From the NCBI GenBank assembly GCA_029244465.1, contig JAQWQN010000140.1:1-26057 (forward strand): a stretch of 26,057 nucleotides of DNA, in the 5' to 3' direction. Position numbers and translations under genes: made by a program. A model generated the notes under the pieces. It made no database searches and was not told the origin of the DNA. It saw nothing but the letters and a program-made list of their open reading frames with translations. Of this stretch, positions 14,932 to 23,039 are shown piece by piece. Origin of the DNA: Pseudomonadales bacterium (GTDB taxonomy: Bacteria; Pseudomonadota; Gammaproteobacteria; Pseudomonadales; Azotimanducaceae). The first letter of the stretch is position 1; each line of letters starts with the position of its first letter.

Positions 14932-15987
14932 TCAGGCCTGCCCAGTCCATTCTTGCACCAGTGCCCAACCACGTTCTGATCTCGAACGGCAGTGATCTTT
15001 GTACTCGAGGGCTTTTTCTGAACTCGCGTTACCGTCGAGCCCCCGCTTATAAACCCCTTGGATAATCCCAGCCGATCGAAACATGTTGTAGATGAGATAG
15101 AAGTGCCAGTTCTCGATGCCGTCTCGACTGGCGTGCTTGCAGTATTCAGCGACGAATTCTTCTTCCCGTGGAATGCCGCTGGTCGTGAAGTCGACCGTCG
15201 TGAGTCCATCGTCTTCGTACGATTCGCCGTGGTATTCCTGACAGAGATAACCAAGATCCGCCAGACCGTCGCCAAGGGTTGAGAGTTCCCAATCCAAGAC
15301 CGCAACGATGCGGGGTTCGGTTGGATGCAGGAGCACGTTGCCAAGACGATAGTCGCCGTGCACGATGACAGTTTTACCTTGCTCAGGAATATTCGCTGGA
15401 AGCCAGCCAATGAGGTTATCCATCGCTGGGATATCTTCAGTTTTGGATGCAATGTACTGCTTGGTCCATCGTCCGATTTGGCGTTCAAAGTAGTTTCCGG
15501 GGCGGCCAAATTCACTTAAACCCACGGCTTCCGGGTCGACGCTATGCAGTTTGGCCATGACGCGCGCCAAGTCCAAATAGATCGCACGTTGATCCTCCTG
15601 TGAGTGGCCGGGTAGTGGCGTTTCGGTAAAGAGGCGGCCTTCGACCATTTCCATGACATAGAATTTGGTGCCAATAACCTCTGTGTCTACGCACAGACAG
15701 AACATCTTCGGCACAGGCACGTTCGTGTCCCAAAGCGCGTCCATGACGCGGTATTCACGATCGACCTGGTGCGCGGAAGGTAGCAATTCACCTGGCGGCT
15801 GCTTGCGCAGCACGTAGTTCTGATTTGGTGTTAGCAGTTGGAAAGTAGGATTAGACTGCCCGCCCTCAAACTGCCGCACGGTCATGGGCCCTTTGAAGCC
15901 CGGGACGTGCTGGGTTAAGTATTCAGTCAGCGCAGCCTCGTCGAAACGATGTGCCTCTCTGACTTCGGTGATTTCGACGTCGCTCAT
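14932..15987 (-). CDS. APH-type phosphotransferase, ACAD10/11 N-terminal-domain-like
   Basis: 351 residues from the ATG at 15987, chosen because GAAGGG lies 6 bases before it; the frame extends 12 codons further upstream. The protein-kinase-like fold shows GGQSNPTFQLL (nucleotide loop, residues 42-52), the Lys of YVLRKQPPGELLPSAH near 62, the catalytic HGDYRLGN (Asp212) and the metal-binding LDWELSTLGD (Asp232). LLPSAHQVDREYRV is typical of the phosphotransferase proteins found beside acyl-CoA dehydrogenases and homologous to the N-terminal domain of ACAD10/ACAD11, which phosphorylate hydroxyacyl substrates. It probably phosphorylates a hydroxy acid or CoA ester rather than an antibiotic. It is divergent from the LLM/crotonase/symporter group. 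Confidence 0.85.
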   Translation of the reverse strand: MSDVEITEVREAHRFDEAALTEYLTQHVPGFKGPMTVRQFEGGQSNPTFQLLTPNQNYVLRKQPPGELLPSAHQVDREYRVMDALWDTNVPVPKMFCLCVDTEVIGTKFYVMEMVEGRLFTETPLPGHSQEDQRAIYLDLARVMAKLHSVDPEAVGLSEFGRPGNYFERQIGRWTKQYIASKTEDIPAMDNLIGWLPANIPEQGKTVIVHGDYRLGNVLLHPTEPRIVAVLDWELSTLGDGLADLGYLCQEYHGESYEDDGLTTVDFTTSGIPREEEFVAEYCKHASRDGIENWHFYLIYNMFRSAGIIQGVYKRGLDGNASSEKALEYKDHCRSRSERGWALVQEWTGQA

Positions 15988-16093
15988 CGATACCCTTCTT
16001 TTGTTGTTAACGGATTTCGGCATAGCCTACCGCTTGATCTAGAGGGAGGCAAAATGCGACTCTAGCGCTTTACTTGCAACGAGGGGAGAGAAA

Positions 16094-17095
16094 ATGGCAC
16101 TTCAGAAACGCATTGCCGTTACGGTTCCAGCGGGACCACGAATTGAAGACACAGTCGAACGCATTCAATGGGCGGAAGAGAATGGCATTCCTGATGCGTG
16201 GTTTAGCGACTCCGGTGCGCCGGACACGTTGACGCAAGTAGCTGCTATAGCCCATCACACCACGAATATTCGCGTGGGTGTGGCGGTAACCCCGGTATAC
16301 ACCCGGTCTCCTTCCGTATTGGCAGCTTCTGCCAATGTGATCAGTCAAGTGCTACCGGGCCGGTTCATCATGGGTCTCGGCTCATCGAGCCAAACGATCA
16401 TGGGTCAATGGAATGGCATACCACTCGACAAGCCACTGAGTCGGGTGAAAGAAACAGCGCAGTTGGTAAAAATCATGCTGTCTGGCGAGAAGACGAATTT
16501 TGACGGCGACACATTGTTCAGCAAAGGGTATCGCCAAGCACCTGCAGAAAATCCGCCGCCGGTTTATGTGGGTTGTCTGAGACCAAAGATGATCGAGATG
16601 GCGGCAGAAGTAGGAGACGGGGTGATCTTTAATCTCTGGCCCAAGGGGGCACTGCCAAAAATGATGGAGGCAGTCAAACGGGGTGCGGAAAAGGCAGGCA
16701 AAGACTGGCAAGAAGTCGAAGTTGTCAACCGAGCTATGGTCTTGTGCACGGATGACAAGGAATACGGTCGCAATTTGTTCCGCGCTGCCTTCGGTCCTTA
16801 TTACGCGACGCCGGTGTACAACAAATTTTTAGCCTGGGCGGGCTATGAAGACGCCGCGAACACAATTACTGAAGGCTGGGCAGCGAAGGATCGGGAAAAA
16901 ACCAGTGGCGCTCTGACAGACGCGCTGATTGATGAGATCGGCATTATCGGCAACGAAGATGAAATTCAAGAACGCATCCAATCCGATGCGGACGGCGGTG
17001 TGCATACTCACATTATCGCTCCGCTGGCGGGTTCTCGCGAAGATCTAGATCGGACCTTCAATGCGTTCACCTCTGCCAATTTCAAGTTCAGTTAG
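16094..17095 (+). CDS. LLM-class flavin/F420-dependent oxidoreductase (copy 2)
   Basis: 333 residues with LLM landmarks: QWAEENGIPDAWFSDSGAPD, TTNIRVGVAVTPVYTRSP, LPGRFIMGLGSSSQTIMGQW and PPPVYVGCLRPKMIEMAAE. An excellent GAGGGGAG lies before the ATG. It differs clearly from the other four copies, so it is not a recent duplicate. It is followed on the same strand by the crotonase gene 42 bp downstream and by the symporter, and is divergent from the phosphotransferase. This suggests a CoA-ester or carbonyl-type substrate, but the substrate cannot be identified. Confidence 0.9.
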   Translation: MALQKRIAVTVPAGPRIEDTVERIQWAEENGIPDAWFSDSGAPDTLTQVAAIAHHTTNIRVGVAVTPVYTRSPSVLAASANVISQVLPGRFIMGLGSSSQTIMGQWNGIPLDKPLSRVKETAQLVKIMLSGEKTNFDGDTLFSKGYRQAPAENPPPVYVGCLRPKMIEMAAEVGDGVIFNLWPKGALPKMMEAVKRGAEKAGKDWQEVEVVNRAMVLCTDDKEYGRNLFRAAFGPYYATPVYNKFLAWAGYEDAANTITEGWAAKDREKTSGALTDALIDEIGIIGNEDEIQERIQSDADGGVHTHIIAPLAGSREDLDRTFNAFTSANFKFS

Positions 17096-17137
17096 TCAAC
17101 ATAGATTCAATTAAGTCAATCAGACGAGGTGCGTACC

Positions 17138-17971
17138 ATGGATTATCAAAAGATTATCGTCGACAAACCTGGTCCGCACCTCAAACGGATAACACTTAAT
17201 CGACCCGAGAAGCGCAATCCGCTTTCCAACGAATTGCGCACGGAGCTTTTTCACGCGTTAGAGACGGGGGACCAAGACCCGGAGGTGCGCGTCATGATTA
17301 TTCGAGGGGCAGGGCCGTGTTTCTCTGCCGGCTACGACCTGCAATCCAATGTCGCGGCAGACCAACCTTTCTACACAGCGGGCGGTCTTGCTAACTGGCC
17401 GCGGCATGTTGTGGAAGGATTTTTTAAAATCTGGGATCTGGCGAAGCCTGTCATCGCGCAGGTTCATGGCTATTGTCTGGCGGGTGGTACTGAACTTGCG
17501 ACTGCGTGTGATCTGGTTTATGTCGCGGAAGATGCCAAGATCGGCTACCCAGTGGTTCGCTCGATCAGCCCGCCTGATAATCAATTTTACCCGTGGGTGG
17601 TAGGACTTCGCCGCGCTATGGAACTGATGTTAACGGGTGACCATATGAGTGGACTCGAAGCTGCGGAAAGTGGTTTTGCAAATCGGGCCTATCCAGAAGG
17701 TGATCTCGAAGACGAGGTTTTGCGCGTTGCGGAACGTGTTGCGATGACCCCGACCGATTTGCAACAGATCAACAAGCGCGCTGTTCACCGGCAGATGGAT
17801 GCCATGGGTATTCGAGCGGGCATCCGAGCTGGCACCGAAATGCAACAGCTGGCGACCTATACCGAAACCACTCAAGCGCACTTGGCGGACATGCGTAAAG
17901 GTCTTACCCAGGCACTCAGCAAACGTGATGAGGCGTTCGGCGACTATCGAACTGCCGATAAAGATGAATAG
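17138..17971 (+). CDS. Enoyl-CoA hydratase/isomerase (crotonase) family protein
   Basis: 277 residues from the ATG at 17138, preceded by GAGG 8 bases upstream (a GTG at 17129 is a less likely start). LNRPEKRNPLS, CFSAGYDL and GYCLAGGTELATACDLVYVAE are standard crotonase blocks, and the two oxyanion-hole peptides (SAGYDL, LAGG) are present. Glu119 matches the first catalytic Glu of rat enoyl-CoA hydratase (Glu144), but the second (Glu164, normally in a PEV/PEI motif) is replaced in IGYPVVRSISPPD, where Val139 stands at that place. Simple 2-enoyl-CoA hydration is therefore doubtful; another crotonase-superfamily reaction on a CoA ester is more likely. It lies between an LLM oxidoreductase and a sodium:solute symporter. 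Confidence 0.9.
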   Translation: MDYQKIIVDKPGPHLKRITLNRPEKRNPLSNELRTELFHALETGDQDPEVRVMIIRGAGPCFSAGYDLQSNVAADQPFYTAGGLANWPRHVVEGFFKIWDLAKPVIAQVHGYCLAGGTELATACDLVYVAEDAKIGYPVVRSISPPDNQFYPWVVGLRRAMELMLTGDHMSGLEAAESGFANRAYPEGDLEDEVLRVAERVAMTPTDLQQINKRAVHRQMDAMGIRAGIRAGTEMQQLATYTETTQAHLADMRKGLTQALSKRDEAFGDYRTADKDE

Positions 17972-18010
17972 CGGAGGTGGCCAGAATCTAGAGAATAGCT
18001 GGGCTGGATT

Positions 18011-19444
18011 GTGACCATCCTTATCACTTTGATCGTTTATCAGGCGGTCCTGCTCGGTATTGGCTACTGGGCAAGATCGCGCGCGACGACGACCGATGGG
18101 TATTTCTTAGGTGATCGAGGGCTAGGTCCGTGGGTTGCAAGCTTGAGCTACGCGGCGGGTTCCTCATCCGCTTGGTCGATTCTCGGAGTGAGTGGGATTG
18201 CGTTCAGCGAAGGGTTAGGTTCGTTTTGGCTGCTACCCGGGACGATTACCGGTCATATCGTTGTTTGGTATGTGGTCGCTCCGTGGCTGCGTCAGGCAAG
18301 TCGCGAGAAAGGTTGGCTAACGTTGACAGATTTGTTAATCGATGGTTTGTCGCCGCGGCTTGCCCTAGGTTGTGCGCGAATTTCAGCTGTCATTGTGCTC
18401 TTTGCGTTTACTTTTTATATCGCTGCTCAATTTCAAGGCGCGGCCAACACTTTTACCGCTGTTTTCGATTTCGACTTCCTGACCGCGTTGTTGTTGGGAG
18501 CGGTGATCGTGGTGCTTTATACGCTTTGGGGTGGTTTTTGGGCGGTGAGTTTGACCGATGCGCTTCAAGCCGTACTGATGCTAGTCGCAGCGATCTTGCT
18601 CCCAATTTTTGCGCTCGCCGAAGTAGGTGGGTTCTCGGCGCTATTTGAAGCAGCCAAAGACGATGGGTATTGGCATTGGTCTGGTGGACATTCAGGTTGG
18701 TTTGGGATCGGGTTCTTCATCGGCATGGTGAGTATTGGCTTTGGTCCGATTGGTCAGCCGCATTTGCTCACGCGTGTCATGGCCATGGCAGACGGAAGCA
18801 AGATAAGCCAGGCGCGCGTTGTTGCGATTGCTTGGTTTTCAATTGTACTTGGTGGCATGTTTTTACTCGGTGTATGCGGCCATCTACTGATTGAAGATCG
18901 TATTGATAATGAGCAGATCTTCTTCGTCTTGGCCGCTGACCTGCTGCCAACGGTTGTGACCGGAGTGCTCATCGCTGCTGTGCTCTCGGCCATTATGTCG
19001 ACTGCTGATAGCCAACTTCTAGTCGCAGGTTCCGCCCTGCACCATGATTTGAAGCTTAACTCGGAAGCAACAGACCCGGGCAGAAGTGCGCGTCTGGCTG
19101 TGGGTGCTGTCGCCATAGCCGCAGTAGCGCTGGCTGTTTTTCTGCCTGAATCTATTTTCTCGAGGGTTCTATTTGCTTGGACAGCGCTCGGTGCTGCCTT
19201 TGGCCCCGTGGTCATGATTCGTTTTCTAAATTGGCAGGTGCGACCTTGGGCAATCCCGTTCGCAATGGTCCTGGGATTTGGCTTGACCGTCATTTTCTAT
19301 TCGTTGCCAAATGGACCTGGCGATGTTTGGGAGCGCGCCGTACCTTTTGTCACAGCCTTTGGCACACTGTGGCTTGCCCGCACCGCCAATGAGGAGAGAA
19401 CTGACGTCAACAAGGCATTATCTTCACAAAGAAGCAACGCCTAG
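18011..19444 (+). CDS. Sodium:solute symporter (SSS/PutP-like)
   Basis: 477 residues, nearly all hydrophobic, with about 12-13 predicted membrane helices. GYFLGDRGLGPWVASLSYAA followed by SSSAWSILGVSGIAFSEGL is the classic SSS entry motif; GGFWAVSLTDALQAVLMLVA, GFGPIGQPHLLTRVMAM and AAVLSAIMSTADSQLLVAGS are further SSS signatures, as in PutP. Expected role: sodium-driven uptake of a small organic solute through the inner membrane. The GTG start is forced: the only other codons since the preceding in-frame stop at 17996 are poor starts. It is 39 bp downstream of the crotonase gene on the same strand, so it may import that pathway's substrate. The cargo is unknown. Confidence 0.92.
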   Translation: MTILITLIVYQAVLLGIGYWARSRATTTDGYFLGDRGLGPWVASLSYAAGSSSAWSILGVSGIAFSEGLGSFWLLPGTITGHIVVWYVVAPWLRQASREKGWLTLTDLLIDGLSPRLALGCARISAVIVLFAFTFYIAAQFQGAANTFTAVFDFDFLTALLLGAVIVVLYTLWGGFWAVSLTDALQAVLMLVAAILLPIFALAEVGGFSALFEAAKDDGYWHWSGGHSGWFGIGFFIGMVSIGFGPIGQPHLLTRVMAMADGSKISQARVVAIAWFSIVLGGMFLLGVCGHLLIEDRIDNEQIFFVLAADLLPTVVTGVLIAAVLSAIMSTADSQLLVAGSALHHDLKLNSEATDPGRSARLAVGAVAIAAVALAVFLPESIFSRVLFAWTALGAAFGPVVMIRFLNWQVRPWAIPFAMVLGFGLTVIFYSLPNGPGDVWERAVPFVTAFGTLWLARTANEERTDVNKALSSQRSNA

Positions 19445-19519
19445 CGGCCAGTCGTACCTCTAAGACAAGCGATCGGTTAGTTCCTTACAAAGATGTGAGC
19501 GGTGTTTAATCGAGGTTTG

Positions 19520-19960
19520 TTAGTGGCAGGCAACGCCGAATTTCTTCAAGCGCCAGTAGTTGTACGGCCATGGCGTTAGAAAGCCCATCAAGAGACTGGG
19601 TAGTATTGACCACCACGTGAGTCTGAGGTCGCCGACTAAGATCCAGTCGGTCGCGTTCATGGCCAGTTCCATGCCGATCATTGAGATTAGACTCATCCCC
19701 ATCGCTGTCTTCAGAGCCTGCACCCACGGCAACTGCTTCGCGAGGATAAATGTCTCTAGAGCGATGCTCGTCAATAGTCCGTTGATTATCGCCAACGGCA
19801 TCACAACAACCGTTGCGACGTCAGGTTGGTACGCTTGGAAATAATAAATGGTACCGAAGTCACCGATGCTGCAACCCAATAAACACCATAACGTGTTTTT
19901 AGCGGACGCTCGCCATGTGTGTCGACAATGCCAGTGGAATGAGTCAACTAGTTCAGCCAT
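19520..19960 (-). CDS. DUF4396 multi-pass membrane protein
   Basis: 146 residues. The N-terminus FHWHCRHTWRASAKNTLWC with clustered His and Cys, the middle INGLLTSIALETFIL and ISMIGMELAMNATDWILVGD, and the end TPWPYNYWRLKKFGVACH match the DUF4396 family. There are about four membrane helices. The biochemical function is not known; the N-terminal His/Cys cluster could bind a metal, but that is inference. No obvious ribosome site precedes the ATG. It is convergent with the symporter gene (75-bp gap) and divergent from the broken phosphatase. Confidence 0.85.
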   Translation of the reverse strand: MAELVDSFHWHCRHTWRASAKNTLWCLLGCSIGDFGTIYYFQAYQPDVATVVVMPLAIINGLLTSIALETFILAKQLPWVQALKTAMGMSLISMIGMELAMNATDWILVGDLRLTWWSILPSLLMGFLTPWPYNYWRLKKFGVACH

Positions 19961-20087
19961 GAGGTAAGTTTAGCATTGTCTAACAGTGATGGTGGCTACT
20001 CTTTTCTGACGGTAAGGCAGGTGGTCCTATCGTCAAATGTACCTCTATGAATATCGGCGTCATTCGCTTTAGGGATAGTGGCAGTCA

Positions 20088-20585
20088 ATGAAGCAAGTTT
20101 TCCTACTTCGTCATGGAGAAACGGAGTGGAATGTCGCGCAGGAAATGCAGCTCAGACTGGCCTCGCCGCTTACTGAAAATGGCAAAAGGCAGCCTGACAA
20201 AAACGGTCGCCTCCTCAAGAAGCATGGCTGCCTGGAGTGTCTTTGCGCATCGCCGTCAGGCCGGACACTCGAAACGGCCTATACCGTTAATGCCTACGCA
20301 CAGGCCGAATTGGTGACGCGTGAAGAGCTCATGGAGCGTGATATGGGTGATTGGTCGCGCCTGACACATGTGACGCACGGGTTGATGAGTAAGGTCATTC
20401 TCACCTATTACCTTGGCCTGGCACTTCAACCAGTGCATAGCCTGCGGCACCCGAACAATCTCGCGTAGCGCTTGACCTTCCATGCCAATGCCATAGAAAC
20501 TCACTATTTCCTGGATGGAACAGAGGCGTGCGAGGGTTTATATCGTCTGCAACGAACCGCAGAAGTGAAACCGATCAGGCAATAA
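20088..20585 (+). pseudogene. Histidine phosphatase pseudogene: internal deletion plus in-frame TAG
   Basis: Reading frame 20088-20585 has 165 codons with one internal TAG at 20466-20468 and a natural TAA at 20583-20585, all in one frame. Before the TAG: FLLRHGETEWNV (catalytic RHG), ASPSGRTLETA (Arg59), ERDMGDWS (Glu83) and VTHGLMSKVILTYYLGL (His97), the four catalytic elements of the phosphoglycerate-mutase-like family. The GDWS motif runs almost directly into VTHG; about 40-50 residues normally lie between these, so an in-frame deletion near 20355-20372 is likely. After the TAG the frame continues as RLTFHANAIETHYFLDG, a typical C-terminus following LRHPNNLA-. Both lesions point to a dead gene; the TAG probably replaced a Tyr codon. 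Confidence 0.85.
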
Positions 20586-20662
20586 ACGCCCACCGAACGA
20601 AGTACAGCTCCGGTCTTCCGTTCAGAAAAACATGCACTGTGGGAACTTAGGAAGGACTAATT

Positions 20663-21667
20663 ATGAGAGTAGACGGCGGCGTTGGTGCCGATTTATCGAC
20701 TGTGGGCGCGCAAGCGCAAGAACTCGAGGAGATGGGATATAGCGGTATTATGACCGCAGAGACGGCTCATGATCCGTTTTTTCCATTATTGGTTGCCGCT
20801 CAGAACACGTCTCGAATCGAATTGATGACGTCGATTGCGGTCGCTTTTGCACGCACGCCAATGGTACTTGCCAACATCGGCCATGATCTCAACGCTTATT
20901 CTAAAGGTAGATTTGTGCTCGGCCTCGGCTCACAAATTCGACCGCATATCACTAAGCGATTCAGTATGCCGTGGTCGTCACCGGCGGCGCGGATGCGTGA
21001 GTTTGTTTTGGCGATGCGCGCGATTTGGGGTAACTGGCATGATGGTAAACCCCTGGAGTTTACCGGTAAATTTTATACCCACACTTTGATGACACCATTT
21101 TTCACGCCTACCGACTGCGACTACGGCGCGCCGAAAGTTTTTCTTGCCGCAGTGGGTCCTAAGATGACAGAGGTCGCTGGAGAAGTAGCCGATGGCATGA
21201 TTGCCCACGCGTTCACAACCGAAAGCTACCTGCGCAATACCACGATCCCAGCGCTTGAGCGTGGTTTCGCGAAAGCAGGTAAGTCGCGTGCAGATTTCGA
21301 GATTAGCTATCCCGTATTTGTCGTTACTGGACAAACGGAAGAAGAGCTGGCCGAAGCCAAAGTGGCCACCGCGAAACAAATTGCATTCTACGGTTCGACA
21401 CCCGCATACAAGCCGGTACTAGATTCAATTGGTGCTGGTGAACTGCAGGGCGATCTCAACAAAATGTCTAAGCAAGGCCGTTGGGACGATATGGGGACTC
21501 TGATTGGTGAGGACATGATCAAGGAGTTTGCGGTGATTGGCGAGCCACATCAAATTCCGGCGCAGATAAAGTCGCGCTATGGGGACATCATCGATCGAAC
21601 ATCTGCTGCATATGCACATCTTCCTAAGAGCGATCGCATGAAACTGATCGCTGAGCTCTCCGCGTAA
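20663..21667 (+). CDS. LLM-class oxidoreductase, MSMEG_2256-like (copy 3)
   Basis: 334 residues. MRVDGGVGADLSTVGAQAQE, ETAHDPFFPLLVAAQNT, SIAVAFARTPMVLANIGHDL, GRFVLGLGSQIRPHITKRFS and TEVAGEVADGMIAH recall the MSMEG_2256-type (TIGR03617-like) F420-dependent oxidoreductases of the LLM superfamily. An AGGAAGGA ribosome site precedes the ATG. It is the first of a tandem pair: copy 4 follows after 72 bp and is identical at well over half of the positions by eye, and of nearly equal length. Such duplicates often act on related substrates or form heteromers, but neither is shown here. Confidence 0.9.
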   Translation: MRVDGGVGADLSTVGAQAQELEEMGYSGIMTAETAHDPFFPLLVAAQNTSRIELMTSIAVAFARTPMVLANIGHDLNAYSKGRFVLGLGSQIRPHITKRFSMPWSSPAARMREFVLAMRAIWGNWHDGKPLEFTGKFYTHTLMTPFFTPTDCDYGAPKVFLAAVGPKMTEVAGEVADGMIAHAFTTESYLRNTTIPALERGFAKAGKSRADFEISYPVFVVTGQTEEELAEAKVATAKQIAFYGSTPAYKPVLDSIGAGELQGDLNKMSKQGRWDDMGTLIGEDMIKEFAVIGEPHQIPAQIKSRYGDIIDRTSAAYAHLPKSDRMKLIAELSA

Positions 21668-21739
21668 TAAAATAGATAGCGGCGGCAAAGAGCCACGTCG
21701 AATAGATAGATAACTAACGGACAAACCAAGGAAATACAC

Positions 21740-22747
21740 ATGAAAGTTGATGCTGGTATAGGTAACAAGCTAGCCAAGATCCCGGATCAGGTTCGAGCAT
21801 TGGAGCAAGCAGGGTACGATGGTATCCGCACGGCTGAGATGAATCACGACCCATTCTTTCCATTGCTCCTGGCCGCCGAGCATTCTGAGAGACTAGAGCT
21901 CGCAACCTCTATAGCGGTTGCGTTTGCGCGTAGCCCTATGAACTTGGCGAATATTGGGCACGATTTGAATGCCTACTCAAAAGGACGTTTTACGCTCGGA
22001 CTTGGCTCGCAAATCAAACCCCATATCACTAAGCGCTTTAGCATGCAGTGGGGCGCGCCGGCCGAACAAATGCGCGAACTGGTGCTTGCGATGCGTGCAA
22101 TTTGGGCTAACTGGTACGATGGTGAAGCATTGGAGTTCGTTGGCAAATATTACCGCCACACATTGATGACGCCAGCGTTTACGCCTGAGGATAAAGAATA
22201 CGGCGCGCCACGTGTCATCTTGGCTGCGGTAGGACCGAGAATGACGGAAGTGGCTGGTGAAGTAGCGGATGGACTCATCATCCATCCGTTCTCAAACATG
22301 CCCTATATTAATTCGGTGACGATGCCCGCAATCGAGGCGGGCCTCGCCAAAGCAGGTCGTAGTCGCGACGACTTTGAGCTCTCTTATTCTTGTTTCGTTG
22401 TCACGGGTCGCACTGAAGAAGAATACGAAACTGCGCAAAAGGCAACTCGGGAACGCATCGCATTCTACGGTTCAACGCCAGCCTATAAAGGTGTGTTGGA
22501 TGCGATTGGCTGTGGGGATCTGCAGGGTGAGCTCAATGCCATGTCCAAGCAAGGCCGCTGGCAGGAAATGGGCACATTGGTCACTGATGAAATGATTAGC
22601 GAGTTCGGCGTGATGGGTGAACCGCACGAGATCGCGCCGCAAATGTTGGCGCGATACGGCAACTTTGTTGATCGTACCTCAGCATCTTTCGCGGTTTCAG
22701 ATGCCGATCAGCAGGCGAAAATTATTGCTGCGTTGAGGGCCGGATAG
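21740..22747 (+). CDS. LLM-class oxidoreductase, MSMEG_2256-like (copy 4)
   Basis: 335 residues, the paralogue of the preceding gene. Shared blocks include HDPFFPLL, TSIAVAFAR, LANIGHDLNAYSKGRF, HITKRFSM, FYGSTPAYK and MSKQGRW. Differences cluster in the N-terminal ~30 residues, in the 175-215 region (HPFSNMPYINSVTMP versus HAFTTESYLRNTTIP) and at the C-terminus, places that may bear on substrate recognition. AAGGAAA precedes the ATG. The 292-bp gap after it (22748-23039) contains the palindrome at 22852-22877 and the direct repeat at 23004-23033 and otherwise no gene. Confidence 0.9.
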   Translation: MKVDAGIGNKLAKIPDQVRALEQAGYDGIRTAEMNHDPFFPLLLAAEHSERLELATSIAVAFARSPMNLANIGHDLNAYSKGRFTLGLGSQIKPHITKRFSMQWGAPAEQMRELVLAMRAIWANWYDGEALEFVGKYYRHTLMTPAFTPEDKEYGAPRVILAAVGPRMTEVAGEVADGLIIHPFSNMPYINSVTMPAIEAGLAKAGRSRDDFELSYSCFVVTGRTEEEYETAQKATRERIAFYGSTPAYKGVLDAIGCGDLQGELNAMSKQGRWQEMGTLVTDEMISEFGVMGEPHEIAPQMLARYGNFVDRTSASFAVSDADQQAKIIAALRAG

Positions 22748-22851
22748 CTTAGGTAAGGCGGTTGTTAACAAAATTCGGTTAGATTGATTGGTTATATCAG
22801 TACCAATTTCTTGACCGATGTCTCACCACGAAGCTAGAGAAAATCGGTGGG

Positions 22852-22877
22852 TTTAAGTAAGTGAGTACTTACTTAAA
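22852..22877. promoter_or_regulatory. 26-bp palindrome, candidate repressor operator
   Basis: TTTAAGTAAGT (22852-22862) and ACTTACTTAAA (22867-22877) are exact reverse complements around GAGT. It is intergenic, AT-rich, and has no U-run after it, so it looks more like the binding site of a dimeric regulator (TetR-type sites often have this form) than a terminator. No regulator gene is in the window. Confidence 0.5.
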
Positions 22878-23003
22878 GGGGCTTGTGAGCTGAATGAATT
22901 GGTTATAGAGCAACGCGCTACGATTCTCCTAGGTCCTGTGGCGTGCACTCGTTAACATGTGTGGTCTGAGTCACAAACGTGTTTAATTGAGGCTCAAGCA
23001 ATC

Positions 23004-23033
23004 AATTTGACATAAAAATTAATTTGACATAAA
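23004..23033 (+). promoter_or_regulatory. 13-bp direct repeat containing TTGACA, candidate promoter
   Basis: AATTTGACATAAA occurs at 23004-23016 and 23021-23033, 17 bp apart, immediately upstream of the transglycosylase start at 23040. Each copy contains the -35 consensus TTGACA. With TTGACA at 23007-23012, a weak -10 (TAAACA) would fall at 23030-23035, putting transcription start at or very near the ATG. It could instead be a regulator's direct-repeat site. Confidence 0.45.
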
Positions 23034-23039
23034 CAGGGT

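Noticed and set aside
18754..19293. 179-codon minus-strand open frame inside the symporter gene
   Set aside because: Antisense shadow rich in Ser/Thr/Ala; the symporter frame is certain.
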